DNA from: Protonemura montana
Lineage: Eukaryota > Arthropoda > Insecta > Plecoptera > Nemouridae
Assembly: GCA_947568835.1 (NCBI GenBank)
Contig: OX387605.1
Location: 14,264,418-14,328,417, forward strand
Length of the DNA: 64,000 nucleotides
Direction: 5' to 3'
Of the stretch, positions 12,190 to 26,334 are shown piece by piece. Every line of letters starts with the position of its first letter. The stretch's first letter is position 1. The notes beneath the pieces were generated by a model that saw only the letters and a list, made by a program, of their open reading frames with translations, did not search any database and had not been told where the DNA came from. Made by a program: the position numbers and the translations under genes.

Positions 12190-13764
12190 ACTAATGTTCG
12201 CAACATGTGTCCGGGGAATTGAGCCTCAGTTTCAAACGGGAAGGAACGGTGGAGGCGCCGTGTCGCCCGATCTGGCCAAACCTCTTGATATGCTTTAACT
12301 TGCGGGGACAACTATATGGTTTTAGGAAACTATATACTATAAAGGGTAACACGTCGATTAAATTAAGATTGACGAAACGATGCTACCGAAAACAGTTATC
12401 ATTAAATTATCCTTAATTATCACAGGATTTTCACGTGGCTTTATCGCAACTTTCCAGATCCTGGATCTAGATTGGAGCAGGGTAGATTCTAGGAGTAGGG
12501 GCGCTGTGGCTGTTTTAGCCGCACCGAATTTATGTATAAAACGTGACCTCAAGTGCAATACAAGCAAGGGATTGCGATTTGGGTGTGAGCACGGTGGTCC
12601 AGGGCGCAATAGCATGGTCGGCTGTAATGGTCAAATGTGCCCCACGGGGGGAGTCGCCGGACCAAGCCGGCCGGAGTGGGGCGGGGGAGCGTACGACCAG
12701 TCAGCTTTACTGGGGATAGGGATTTGCAAAAGGCTTGTTTGCAATGTCCCAGGTCGCTGGGTCAATTGAACGAATGTGTTGTCATACCCACACAGAGAGC
12801 GAAACCGACTTGCATTCGGCAAACACATGCGAACACGCCCGTGGTGTGTCGGCCAGGCACGGCTCGAGCTGTGCAAACTCAAGGCAACAATCAAGCCTCG
12901 GTGAATGGACAAAAGTGTGTAGATGTGTTTAGTTTGTGCTTCGAACAATGCGTATTGTGTGTGCTTGCACCTCGATAGAGTGGTGCGACGGTGTGTACTC
13001 GGTTCTTTTCCACGCGTTCACGTTTCAACTTTTCAGCGTATGTAGATGTGGATATGTGGTACGCAGCCAACAGAATTTGTAGAGTAATAACCTACCTCAA
13101 TAGCTGGTGAAGTCGCACTGTGAACCCACTCTTTGTTGATAACAAAAGAGAGCAGACAGACTCGATCGTTCTTTTACTGCCTGTTGTTTTTCTATCTTAT
13201 CTCGGGAACAATTCAATTATAGATCATGTGTTGAAGGTGTCCTTTCTTTTCGTTCTCCAAAGGGTGTATGCTTAAATTATGCTGAAATGTTTATATTTGA
13301 CAAAGAAAAAATCATGGACCTAATATTGTTAAACACCATAGATCCTAAAGCTCTGGGAGATCGTCAAACACTTTAAACATTTGGGACTGATGTCCCTGCT
13401 TCTGGAGACAGCTCTACCATCTTAAAGCCACCACCCCTTGTCTCTGGCCTGTACTCATCCGTCTTGGCCTATCTCAGTTCCAGTCCACCCTTCCGCCCAC
13501 TCCCATTCATCCAACACCTCCCAAGCCGCATCAATATTTCATGAGCACGACGACCAAGCGAACAGCGAAATGCAAACCGAGCGTCGGAATTAATAGTGCG
13601 ATGAAAATGATCGCAGATGATGAATAAGACGTCGCCGCGTGCTACAAAGTCGCGGGCTGTGGCGCGGGGGCGACGGGGGCGCCTACAATGGGAAATGGCA
13701 TTATCTCGAGTGCACGCGGTTCTCGTTATGAGTTGTCAAGAGGTTCACGCCATTTGGCAAGTAA

Positions 13765-13832
13765 TCTGGGCGACGCCGACGGCGTTTATGCGGTCTTGCA
13801 CGCGCTCGAAGCAACACTTCACGACGCCATCT
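13765..13832. repeat. Small GNC-type island
   Basis: GGCGACGCCGACGGCG at about 13768, then CACGACGCCATC at about 13826, show the same vocabulary as the 8.6-kb island. Confidence 0.6.
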
Positions 13833-14941
13833 GAGCATGCTTAATTGAATCATTCTCGCGGGCATCGCCAGTCAAAGATCTTAATGTGTTGTGATGCAAT
13901 CACAGCAGAGCCCGTCGAAACTTTGAGGATTATAAGCGAGCGGAATTACACGGACCGCTTCACCGACTCAGTCTGGCTCGGGGGACGTTACTTTTGATGG
14001 ACGTCGACGCGTTGGCCGCGCTGCCCAAACGTCGGCTCGGAATGGCTGTTTTCACTTCACTCTACTTTCTCACCGAAGAGTAACCATAACAATTTGCTGC
14101 GTGGAACATAATACCAAGACTAGAGACGCCACTCACAGGCAGTTCACTATTAAAAACTAATGTTCTAACTGCAAGGATTACACTCGTAAGGTATCCGTAT
14201 CTGTTAATTAATTTTAGGTAGAGCGAATTGTAAGAACACGTCTCACTACACGTCTGTGTTTCAACTTCAATAGACTATTTGAAAATTCAATCAAAGAGAT
14301 TCCAGCCAACCGGGCATCCTCTATTTGAATGTCCGCTCTAATCCGATGGGGGACGGCAGAGGGCTGAAAACACGGCGCGATCCGCGGGGCTTCCGATCGA
14401 CCGAGATTCTTCTGCGCCACGCGGAGGTATAGAGGAAAATACTCCAGCGCCCGTCGGCAGGCCACACACAGTTCATCACTTCACATGAAAATTCTACGCT
14501 CTTGATGGAGGATCACCAACAACGGTCCGCCAGACGCGGAAAGTGTAACGCATACAGATTCTTGATCAGCCATTGTTTAGCGGTGGTGAATGGGAAAATG
14601 CGTCCGATTTTCTAGTTCTGTTGTTTCATGTCAGTGATTTTGAAAGTGTCCGCTTGAAAAGACACACGCTATTCAAAGAGGAATAGATCACAGGGTGAAA
14701 GCAGCAGCGGGAGCATATATGCGCGAGTAAATTGACAGCTAGCGCTAGACGTGGCCGATCTGTAAGACGTACAAAGAGGTTGAACATGTTACGATCTTGT
14801 TCAATGATTGTACTTGCTTGGAAATGCTTTCAAATAATACAAGAACAAGTAGTTGGTCGGGATAGGGTGGGGGTGGTGGATGGTTGGAGCAGGGGATGAA
14901 AAGTGAGATGGGGGTTGCAACTAAGTGCCTGAATTAAAACT

Positions 14942-14987
14942 GAGAGAGCGAGAGAGAGAGAGCTAGGAGGAGGAGGAGAGAGCTAGG
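14942..14987. repeat. GA-rich tract with duplicated GAGAGCTAGG
   Basis: An interrupted (GA)n run contains GAGAGCTAGG twice, separated by (AGG)n. In insects such tracts can bind GAGA factor, but an ordinary microsatellite is equally likely. Confidence 0.75.
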
Positions 14988-17391
14988 CAGCAAATGAGAA
15001 GTGGCGGTTTACAGCGCTCCGAGCGATCGCTCGTTTAACTAACCGATTCTAATCATTGCCACTAGAGGCAGGCGGGGCACGGTTCAAGGTTCCAAACTCC
15101 CATAATCCATTAGTACCACATGCGCTGCACTGCGTTGGCTAGATGCTGCCGCTGCTGCTGGCGCTGCTGTTCCCCTAGATCGAGCCGGCAGTACACTCAA
15201 GGACAAGAAAAGTTGATTGCTGTGTGTTCAATTTACCAGTTTCGTTTAATATAACTGTTCCTAATTAGTAATGTGCTTTAATTTTTCATCTTTCTCTCGA
15301 CGCTAAGACATAACGGACGATTAAATATTCTCAAGGTCAAATATAAGTAACGTTCAATCGGGGGCAGATGTTTTCAACGGCTACAGATTCCTCTCTTAAG
15401 GGCACTAACAGACGAGAACAATTCATTTTGGAGCTGTAATAAGGTCTAAGAAGCCATTCTTGTGCTCTTGTGTAAGACAACACACCCCTTGAATACAAGT
15501 CTTAAGAAGAGGGATTTACCATGAAAGAGTAAAACTGGAAAGACGCTTTCTCTCGAAGCCCAACAATCGGGAATTAAGGATTTAAGTTGGGACTTACAAC
15601 GTTGATTCTCCATGCGTTTACTGTTAATTTGCATCGGATGTCTGACGATGGAATTCTGGTCTGAATATTCCTTTAGAGAAGAAATTCAAATGTAGACATA
15701 AACGTGGTTAATTCTCAAAGCTGTCATCTACTAAAGTACAAAATGGACAATAATGTGAGCACATAGGACAAAGAGGCGGATGACTTTCTCTGGCCGTTGC
15801 TGCTAAATTTGATTTAACGATTAATTAAGTAAAGGAAAAATAATGCTATTTTGTTTGCTACCTTTTCAAGAGAAAGAGCGACAGAAGAAGAATTCAGTAA
15901 AACATTCGTCAGCATATGCTTTTAAAGAGGTAGTCACCTAAAATAATCAACTCACATAAGAGGCGAGTTTTCTTTCCGTACTAGGGCATTTTTAAGCCTC
16001 ATGACGTGGCCAAGAGTATACATAGCACGGGCCCCTATGGTTCGCACCGTTAAAGCAGTTCTCCCGTATAATTATACACGCTTTATTTCCGCGCCGAGAT
16101 AAGTCTCAGCTACTTCAATCACGTAATTAAATTCGCGAACCTCCCTTAAGAAAACTGGTGGATGCCACCCCCGATGATGGTTTTATCATATTAGGGGTGA
16201 GCCAGCAGACATAAATTAGCAAAACTAAGAGAACCATGGGGCCAGGAAATATACTTCAATATAATTGCTCTTTTCAAGCATTTCGGGAGTTTTTAAGAGT
16301 GGTCCACTAATTGTTAGTGAAAATGGTGAGTCTAATTCTTACCGTTTTCAATTTCGGGGGGGTTGTTTAAAGTGGAAGCGCGTTTGTGTGCGCTAGATAA
16401 TTAAATTGTAGTGCTATAATGGAAACGCGCGTTCGCCCGAAAAACGAGTGCATAAAAGACCGTTTAAAGCTGGTAGGAAATCTAAGCAGTCATGGCACCT
16501 CCACCAGAATGGGAATAAGAACATTTTCATATCAAACTGAAAGAAACGAATTCCCCTGAGAATAATCTTTGTTGGCATCCAAAAGAGATCCGCTATGCTT
16601 TTATTAATAAGTCTTATTTAAAAAAAAAAAAAAAGTGCTGGTAACGGTCTAACGCACGTCAGTTTCTTCTTTTTTTTCAATTTGCATCATTTTAGGCATT
16701 TAATTAATCTCTTGTTCGTTTCTTAATTAGCTGAATTTGCATAGCCATAAGTTAAACTGTCTCTAGAGCTGCACCGGAGCACCGAATTTACTGTATACGC
16801 TTGTAAATGAACTATACACTTAAAACACATAGCCCCCTTGTTTTTGTTGGCATCGCACGGCGACATCGCCGAAAGATCTTGCCATGATTGGAGCAGTTTC
16901 GCGCGACTACCGAGACTCGAGCCGAGAAACCTTAGAGCCGCGTCTCTGCCGCACGAAGTACGACATGAATAATGATAACTAATGCACCACTGATGACTCG
17001 TGTGCCTGTTTAACTTCGCCGAGCCGGTCTGAGACGACTCGAATGGGATGTTTTAAGTAGCCATGCTTTGTTCTGACGATTGTCGTCAACGGTAAAAGTC
17101 TCATGTTGGCTGAAGCCGCTTGCCTTCCTAATGAAGACTAATGACGACTAAAGCTTTCGCTCATTTAATAATGCCTCTGTAACAAGATAGTATGCGATAC
17201 GCAGAGCACTCTACCAGTCTCTGTAAAGACAACAAAGAAAGGCGCATCACAAGGTACACAGAATTGTATAGTAGATACTTAAAATGCAACAGAAAAAGGC
17301 GGCAAGTCTGCTTCATTTGTTATGACAGTTTCTTTTAAGAGAACGTTAGACCTCGGTCAGCGCAAAAAGAATTTCAGTTGGCGTCTTCGTA

Positions 17392-17431
17392 AGGCACTTG
17401 CAATCGCTTTCAGGCACTTGCAGTCGCTTTC
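17392..17431. repeat. 20-bp tandem duplication with one mismatch
   Basis: AGGCACTTGCAATCGCTTTC (17392-17411) is followed directly by a second copy (17412-17431) that differs only by A to G at the 12th base. Confidence 0.9.
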
Positions 17432-18399
17432 AATTTGCGGAGATTCCTGTGTTTTTGTTCGGTTTACGTTCAGCATCGTTCATATTTTCATCGATATTTT
17501 CCACTATCTACATTCCAGTCTTCTTTTAAACTAACGACTTACGAAGGATTTCAAGTATTTATCGCAGTTACCTATGTATTCTTGAAGGAATATTTTCTTT
17601 TTCCTATACGTTGCAAGCATATATGTATTTAAAAATAAACTGCATGTTCCGAAACATCAATTAATATTTACGAAGAGAATGCCAGTTTTTTATAATCAGT
17701 CCATTTTATAATCAAGAATGAATACTATTTGCATTCTTTAGTTCTATGCAGGACCAGAAAAAGCATGTAAAAGGTTCGAGTATAACTTGGTTACCACAGA
17801 AACCTAGAGGTTGACGAATAATGTTTGGCGATGTCTAGCCAATTTTGACCACGCTCGAGGGTACAAGCCACATTCTGTTCTGAAATCTTACAACACCATG
17901 CATTTAAGCGAAAGAAAATTTGATTTGCATAAGATGCTGAGCATATCGGGGATCAGATGACACCAAAAGTTTTGAAGATGCCACTTACAAGAGAAATGCA
18001 TGTTATGTAAGCTAAACGAAGCTATGAATACGTGAATAAATATACCAAAGAAATACACTTACAATGGAGATTTGGTCTGATTTCTTTGAGCGAGGGATTG
18101 AAGCGGATTAAAATAAATAAAAAAGTGATACCCCGCCAGTTTGGCACGACATCCAAAGTAAAACCTATCTGCGTCATACTGTGGGGCTGAATCGCCGTTT
18201 AACCCTCATCAGCCCCTGATTTGCGGGCGCTCCCCAGATCGGCGTATACGGGAACGTCAATGGATTTCTTGTTAACACGTGCCTTGGCCGCTGCATGCTT
18301 AGCGTTATTTACGAGACCTCATTTGCAAATATAATTAGTGTGGATGTTCTTGAAAGAAGGAAGTTGGTTGGCGATGGCCTGGAAGATCGAATTAGGCGG

Positions 18400-18570
18400 C
18401 AGAAAGATGTCGTGGGGGTTGCGGGGAGGAGAGGAAGGGCGCCGAGCCACGCACGCGGCGGCATCGCCAGTGTCGGCGTTGCGGCGCAGGCTGGCAAGGA
18501 GCCCGACCAGGATGCTGCACGATAACGCGACGTCTTAACGCGGACGGGACGCCGTGATTTCCCGCGCTCA
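18400..18570. other. CpG-rich block
   Basis: A GC-rich stretch with CGGCGG, GGCGTTGCGGCGC and GACGGGACGCCG words opens frames on both strands. No family was recognised, and no splice sites clearly bound an exon. Confidence 0.5.
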
Positions 18571-18974
18571 CCGACGCTCCTTTCTCGGAAAATTCTCTTC
18601 GGGAGCGGCGAAACACATCAATAATAGCGTTTTAGTGCGTTAAGCTCTCGAGACTCAAGAGTTTACTGGCGTCAAGGAAAGCGTACTTCGTAAAATTAGG
18701 AAAACGTGAGTTTGGAGGAAAGTTGCTCCCAAATCGCAGAATAAAAATGAATTTGCCCTAACATCCAGTGAGATATAAATAGCATAATACGTGAAAAGGA
18801 CTTTCCGTGGTAAATTTAACAGAAACGAAGAAAACCACCTACAATTCAATTTCATCAAATCCAGAACTCACATCTTGTCTAACGACCCGTGGAGTGTGAA
18901 ACCGGATCTTGTGTTGCGACATCCCGTTAGGCGTACACCGGGGGGTTCTAATTAAAGTAGGTATCACTTATATC

Positions 18975-19020
18975 AGACGCTCGCGTCTTGAGACGCCGTC
19001 TCTCTGGGCGTCGCGACGCT
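18975..19020. repeat. Three consecutive GACGC-centred palindromes
   Basis: AGACGC-TC-GCGTCT (18975-18988), GAGACG-C-CGTCTC (18990-19002) and GCGTCGCGACGC (19008-19019) follow one another in 46 bp. All three are built on the GACGC word. Such clustering of dyad-symmetric CpG motifs suggests a protein-binding array or a tendency to form a cruciform. Confidence 0.8.
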
Positions 19021-22018
19021 CAATTAGGAGCCTCAGATGCGCGTCGCGAGTCACGAAAGTGAAATTATATAAGCGTTGAGCGATGTCTCAGATGAACCGC
19101 GCAAGATTCGGATGAATATCGCTGCTCTTAGCAACTTGTGATTGATCGCGTTGTGTAGGGGGGCATAAGTTGGTTGCCCCGATTCATGCAGTTTACATTT
19201 TGACACAAAAAAAATCAAAGTCATGAATAATTGCCTACTTAATGTTGTATGAACCTATTTGATGAATTAACGTTGAAGCGCGAATCGAAGAATATGTGTG
19301 TGTTCGTATAATAATCTTTTAGGTGGTAATAAACAAACTACATCACGGGTTAATGTCGCTATATTTAATAATTAAGTTGGCCTAATCCTGACGCTCTGTC
19401 ATTTGATAGCAAGGATTAAGCTCCACGCATTTGCCCACTATCAAGGCAACGAGGCGCGAAGGTAAGACACCTACGCTGTACACGCGTAGAAGCGTTCGCA
19501 CAGATGAAGCATTGTTGACTGAAGGTAGATTTCCTAGCAAGCGGTAAGTAGATAAACCCCCTCAGCACGCGGACGAATAATTAAACTCTAGGATTACGTT
19601 TGTCACGTGACGTTTATCGCCATGCTACACCAACTGAGAACGTGGGGTCGGACTACAACCCGTACACGAAGGTACACGAATGGAACCCCAAAAATGGCTG
19701 CCCTAAAGTTCGATACATAGCGTAGTAACATGAGTGTTCTTCGTATCGTGGTGAATTAGAAAGAAGCGTTTAGGATTCGAATGTCAAGCTGTGGGAATTG
19801 GGTGCGCTGTTCACTTTGATGGTTCGCCCGTCATAACTGAGTAAACACTGTCCTATACCATCTGTAATTATTCGCTTACGTTTCAAAGAACACCACAACT
19901 GTGTCAAGTTGTTCAAGTTCAATTTCATAGCACATTTCACAAATTACATTGAGAACTAAAATAGCAACCAAACAAATCTGAAAAGTGGCAAGAAATGATC
20001 CTATATACTTCATGTCATGAAAATAAAGTTTTACACATACATTTTTGAAAAAATAAAATAAGATAATTGTAAACTGAAGATGAAAATTCAAATTTAATCT
20101 CTGAGATTTGTTTCAATTAATTACGATGTTTGAAAAGTTATAAAACTGCAGCAGCTTCGTGGGTAATATCATACGATATCAACGTCTTATTAGCTACGAG
20201 ATTATCGCGCGACCCGAGCGCGCACTCAGACGCTCGGCGAGTTACGAAATTAATTGTTTAAATTATTAATCTAACACGCGATGGTACGTGTGGTCTTTGG
20301 CGGAGCGGACAGAGTCAGGGTGTAAAACGGGGTGCAACAGCTGGCGAGATGGAGCGAAGATGGGCCGCAGAAGCTAGCGATCCTCATAGTCGTCGTGCGG
20401 TCCAAGAAAACTTCCCTACTGCCATGTTTCCAAACGTCATCGCCATTCTTAGCGACCCGATTGTCTGCAGTGTCGAAGAATCAAGGCCTTTGAAAAGGGA
20501 TCGGTCTGAAGTGAAGAAAATAAGTGATCTCTCGGGGAAAAATGAGCGGTTCTTTTTTGAGAGATTGGTCTTTTTCGAATAAACTTCATTTAGAAGTCTA
20601 GCATTACCACTGAGAGCGCCACAGGCGATTGTACGTGTTATTTTGCCTCGCTCAAGTTTCGCTCAAGAGCGTGAGGAAAACTTTTGATAATTAAATAGTT
20701 TATCATTTATTTCGAATAGTTTCGTTTTATTTTACACTCTGCTGTGTGATTCTCAAGATGTTCCATCACAGTTGAGTCCAAAACTAAATATCACGACGTC
20801 CTTTATACGTAGTATCTCGTATGACAGTTGCAGCTCTTTAGCTGTAGCTACTTATATGTACCATAAATCTCCTACTTTTGATTCTAGCTCAATTGTGAAC
20901 ATGATTCGTGCCCCCATATCGTGATAATTTTGGGGGATTCACTTTGACAATGTCTACTAACCCAGTCATGCGCAGAGTCCGACGAACACTAATAAACACA
21001 GCTTAACAATGACCTAATTTAAGACCAAGCTGTAAGCTTGCTATTTACCACACGCTTTATTAGCAAAATCCTAAATCTATTCTAACCATTCCGCTGGCAG
21101 ATCAGGTTAAATTATTGAATGATATGCGAGGGGCACCAAATCCTTTGACATGATATTATTATTTCGTGGCCGCCCCTATTTGTTGATGAAGTGAAGGTGC
21201 TGTTACAACACATCACGGATTAAATGGGAGGTGTGCCGGTGGTGGAAGGCAATATTACGCACCGAATAATAGATCTTCAGTTCGCGGTGAGATGGTTAAT
21301 CATGATAACGCGTGTGATTGATACCGCCGACGTCGGGCGACGATTGCGCGTGACGGCACCGCGTGATGCATATGGCGCCGCGTGTGCATCAACGATGCAA
21401 TGCACCGGTCGAGATGTGTGCATGTTTGATGCACTGGTGCTCGTTCGCGATTAACCGGAGATGAACACTGGTGTGATTTTCAATGGAAAACCGAGCTGCG
21501 CGCAACGAAACCGATTGCTGTGACAACTTCAAAGTCATGCGCCAAGTTTCGCGTTCAAATGAACTTGCAAACAAATTCATTCTTATTATTTTTATGTGCA
21601 TCATATTATTTTAAGAGGCTTCATAATAAATTTATTTTCATAGAATAAAACAGGAACCATAAAAAAAAGTTTAATATAAATACCTTCATTTTATTACCTC
21701 CGTTAAAATTGAATGTTGCGTATCTCTCTGTTATTAGCATTTCATTTTTCGAACACATTTTTAGAGTCACTTTTTTCACGGCGTCAAACTTTCCTGCACA
21801 TTTTTTTATCCGATTTCCAACTTTGATCGCCCGGCCGTGCATTTTCCCTCACATTCGTGCGGTCGTTTTTTTCATCGATAGGGCAATTACCGCGCGCCGG
21901 CCTCAAACGGTACATTTAAACAGAACGCGAGCTGACATATCAATCAGCATTGCAGTCAATGTCGGGGGTAGCCGTCGACCCGCCGATTCGCTGGACCGGC
22001 GTCTATGTAAAGCGGTGC

Positions 22019-22052
22019 GATCAATCAGCGATCAATCAATCAATCAGTCAAT
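22019..22052. repeat. ATCA/AATC microsatellite
   Basis: An interrupted tetranucleotide run, GATCAATCAGCGATCAATCA continuing CAATCAGTCAATCA, accounts for the repeated Ser-Ile-Asn-Gln residues in the overlapping frame. Confidence 0.85.
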
Positions 22053-22606
22053 CACGACACGAACGGGGGAGGGGCGATGTGACTGGATGAGCGCTGTCTG
22101 CACTATCTTTAATGCGTTGTTTGCGTTGAGCATATCGCGGGCTGCCCGAGGAGGTAAAGCACTACGAGGGGTGTATACGATCGCAGCAAAAAAGCTAGGG
22201 AATATGAAGAGAGGGTGCCGATGGGCTAATGTCAGATGCACGTGATCGCTTCGCAGGATCGCAGTGTCTGTCAAGATCTTGTTAGCAGAATCATGAATGC
22301 AAGTGCACCTTGCCAGTAAATGGTTTTATTGGACGGTCGGTACCAATCACGTGAGAGGGATAAAACGAAAAGCTTAAATATTCAACCCGGCACCTCCACC
22401 ATAAAATTGAATTAACAATCGATTTTCTCTTGTTTTTAATGATTCTTGAAAGGTAACAGATGTTAAAAGTTCAGGATACTTTTTTGCGTTCTAAACACGG
22501 CCATGTTCATGCAAAGCGGGGATACGAATGACTAGTAGCAAAGGTTAGGTAATATTTCCTTAAATATTTTAAAGCGTGAACCGAAAATATGAACTTGAAA
22601 GTCCCC

Positions 22607-22615
22607 TCACTAGGG

Positions 22616-22646
<31 letters not shown>

Positions 22647-22650
22647 CTGC
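22607..22650. promoter_or_regulatory. CTCF-like core next to a (GGC)n run
   Basis: TCACTAGGGGGCGG (22607-22620) matches the central CTCF consensus CCASYAGRKGGC with only the first base off. It runs directly into an interrupted GGC repeat (to about 22644). The core is conserved between fly and vertebrate CTCF. Binding is not shown, and the GGC repeat could generate part of the match. Confidence 0.35.
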
Positions 22651-24244
22651 TTTATTCAGCCAGCGGCGCTAGTCGAATATATAACGGTGGTTAAGTGAAA
22701 TATTGACACCATTTTGCGGGACGCGCGAGATGGAAAAGTCCTCGACGTAGATGGTGCTATACGGTTTCATCTGTGGTCCCTGCTTTTACTTAGGCACACC
22801 CCTCGACATCCACACAATGTCACCGGAGAACGGCCCCATCCCCCTGTGACTCTCTCGGGGTGGGCTGGAGGGCTCCATTGAGTGAGTGGGTCGAGAGGAA
22901 AGACGGGGCAAACATGATAATAATACAGATTCACTCTTTAAATATATTTCCAGCCGTGTTTCCAATTTTGTTACTGTGAGCATAGGAAAGTTTATATAAA
23001 AGAAAACCCTTGCGGGTTTTATTTGAATGTATTATTATTTCAGTGAGACCCAGAAGCAACCAGATGCTAAGTAACGTGTTTTGGTTTATTATGAGAGTTT
23101 ATCCACACACATTGAAATTGATTCAAGCGCCTCGTGAAACGGGCGCACATAGAAACAAGGAAAAGGAAATAGTTTGTGGTTTTATTCTAGATACTGGGTG
23201 AAGAAAAAGAGAGATAGCATTCAATTAACAACTTTTCGTCTCCAATTTTGTGTCACGAAACTAATCTACAAAACCTCGATCATTCTACCCCCACCCCACA
23301 ATGTCAGTCAACTTTGTTCCGTTGGGAGAAAAAGCTGATACTTATATTTATTGTCTGCCAAAGAATACGATGACATATCACATTTCTATGTGTTACGTAC
23401 TATACCTATACGTCTCTATAGCTAAATCAAATCATAGACATTGTGATATGTGTGTCACCAGATACATCAATCCCATAGCATTTTGATCGGTGTGAAGCAT
23501 CAGAATAAATGCAACAAAGAGCTATAAACTTCTTTCACGGATCGATCGAGGGATATTTCTTGTAAATAAAATATACTTTGACTGCAACTTTTGCCCATAA
23601 AGCATTAATCGTCTTATGTAGTGGCGGCGGCGGCATCTCTCACTGGATACGCTCTATACTTTGCGCGATATTCTCATCGGCACTCTCCTAAACTCGCATG
23701 AACTTAGATTTACTGCAACGCCATACAAACTATGACAATCTTATAGTACCATTTCTCGGGCCATCGATTTATATCAGAATTGCCAATAAATGATAGCGTC
23801 GTAATAATTATAGTTTGCCAAGCGGGAAAATAGAGAAGTGGTGCACCCCACGATCATGAACGCCATGGGAAATAGCGCACTGCCAATATTGTTTTATTGC
23901 TACTTCATGCTTTATGACAAACCATAAAACTATAACCAAACACAAACACAAAATTAAGATTTTTCTTTTAACAAACAAACCGTTATAAAACGTTCAGTGT
24001 TCGTATTGTTCCGCGGCATCCGCTATCGAAGTGGCATGTTGATTTTAGCCGAGTGTGATATTACTTGGGTACAAAAGAAAACGCAAACTGCGTAACACGC
24101 ATGCCGCCGCGTGTGGATCAAGCACAGCCCCTAAATGGAACGTGTCGGCGTATTAATGGTTCCCTGGCGTCTGCCCCTGCGAACTGATCTTGTTTTGAAG
24201 GCCTGTTCCCCGCGACAATAATCAAGTGTCGGGAGCAGGTCCCT

Positions 24245-24365
24245 GGCCGACGTTAAGTTTGTCGCCGTCTTCGTCGCCTTCGTCGGCGACGCCGCCGCCG
24301 TCGCCGCCACGACGCTTGTTATGCATTCGGATCACATAGCGACGCCGGTTTAACGACGCCGTTTA
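24245..24365. repeat. GNC-type island
   Basis: The block contains GTCGCC...GGCGAC (24273-24290 inverted repeat), GACGCCGCCGCCGTCGCCGC and three further GACGCC or GACGCCG words to 24365. It is CpG-dense with three-base phasing and has no plausible exon boundaries. Confidence 0.7.
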
Positions 24366-26323
24366 ATGCATTAGCCGGGCTTCCGACGGCACGCCTATGT
24401 ACCAGCCAAAACCCCATAAAACACGTCATTTTATACCTCGACTGACAAAATTATCACCAGGTTCGCTCGAGTAATGAATAGCCCTGCAGCTTTCAATAAA
24501 ATGGAAAAATACTGCTATTAAAAATAAGAGTTAGTGGACCTAGCAAAATAGAAGCCTAAATTTGACAACTTCTATATAGCAAACAAACTTACCAGAATGT
24601 TCATTTAAATCAATTTATTAACATTCGCGTTTGATTAAGAGAAACTGCACATTCGGCACTTTCGGTTCAGATTATCACTGAAAGTGGTTTGACGTCAAAA
24701 CTAATATGACCCCATCTGTCTTGGTCAGCACATGTCTATTTGAACTCCATGAGTCTTAATTACAATTATTCACAATGTGTGCGTACAAATTGCTTAAATT
24801 GTAAATAACGAGCGAGTAAATTTGCTCGAATGCATTGGACGGTCATCCCGGTCAATCATCAATATATGGTTTGATATCGTATATGCGGGTCATCGCACGA
24901 TTCACGGTAAAGAGGGTGGAAATTAATTTGCAGCAAATCTGGATTTGACTATAATTCAGTTTCAAGCTTTTCTTGGTGCATATCGAGGATGCTAATTAAT
25001 TTTTACTGTGAAGAGTGAACGAAACACAAATGTGGAGAGCACAGAACAGCCATGAAAGCTATAGAAACTTGCTAGTAATTCATGAAAAAACTTTCCACCA
25101 AATTCCATCTAGGATATGATGTGTGGGCTCCCTATTGATTATTGACAGGCAGTCAGACAGACATGCATGTTGTTTTGGAGGACTCAGATGTTCAAACGTC
25201 TGGCATATTGGTGTTGAATAGATGCTGTACCATCCAATGAATGGCGGGTCTTAGAACAGTTCTGTGCCAACTTTTCTCTCAGAGCGTGTGAACCTTTTGA
25301 TCGACAACCTCAGGCGAACACAAAAATTCATGATAAAATATAAAATGAAAAAGTATGTCACAGCTCTTTTTCTCTCGCTTGATTCCCAAAAAAGTTTGAA
25401 GAAGAACGGAGATGAAACATCTTTATAAGGCACCCCACTCTATCATAAAACACACGGAGTTATACTGAGCATTCTTTTCTTTGAGTTTGCTGCTAGAATC
25501 AGAGCACTCCAAAGACAAAACATAAGTAGTTTTCAACGAGGAACTTGTTATTTATAATTTCCAGTTTCATGAGAACTACTTGCTTCTTGCTTGGAAAATA
25601 GTTTCATCGTCAGTGATGGACTGAGACAGTTATCTTCGAAAAATGAAGGAAAATGTGCGAGTTTTTCTTTTACTAGTGGATAAATCACGATAGGCTGAAA
25701 ACGCGTAATATAAATTTCTACCAAAGAGATGTTTTATGAAATTGATGCCACATTTTAGGCGCTAAAAGTTTGTAAAAACATCAACCATTTTCTATGCAGA
25801 CCCGGCGCAAATAAATTTACAAAAAAAATAATTTTGCAAAATATTTAATAAAAACGTTGAACATAAATTTCCGATGCTAATCTGATAAACGGTTTCTACA
25901 CGTGCTACAATATAGCAGCTACACGTGAGAACTAAACCAACTTTAATCTAAAGAACTATTCGTACATGACGTAAACAGATATGTTTATTATATCGATTCG
26001 ACAAAATAATTATAAAGCACGAGACGAAAACAATAGAAAGATAATTGGAAATAAATCAGCCTGAATTTTGAGCACAAGTGATACATCATACCCCATGCCC
26101 GTGCCGCATCACCTGAGCTAACTCTGACAAAAGTTACCACACAGGGAAACTCCGAAGAAGATCCACCATCAATTTTTTCAGCCAGCCATATACCGAGAAA
26201 ATGTTTTAATAAAGCTTGTTACTGTTTACAAAGTGAGCTCCTAGTCAATAATTTTGTGTGCTCGTAGAGATTAAACAAGCTGGGTAGTCATCAATCTTCA
26301 AGGGGTTGAGGATGGCGAGAGGA

Positions 26324-26334
26324 GGGGGGGGGGG
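26324..26334. repeat. 11-nt G homopolymer in a G-rich tract
   Basis: G11 on the plus strand lies within a G-rich stretch that continues to about 26370. The orientation is opposite to the three C tracts. Confidence 0.85.

Noticed and set aside
15058..15073. GCCACTAGAGGCAGGC as a third CTCF-like site
   Set aside because: Two mismatches in the AGRKGGC core make it too weak to list.
21709..22245. 178-codon open frame, the longest in the window
   Set aside because: It runs through an ATCA microsatellite, has no recognisable domain, splice context or neighbouring exon, and its composition follows local base bias.
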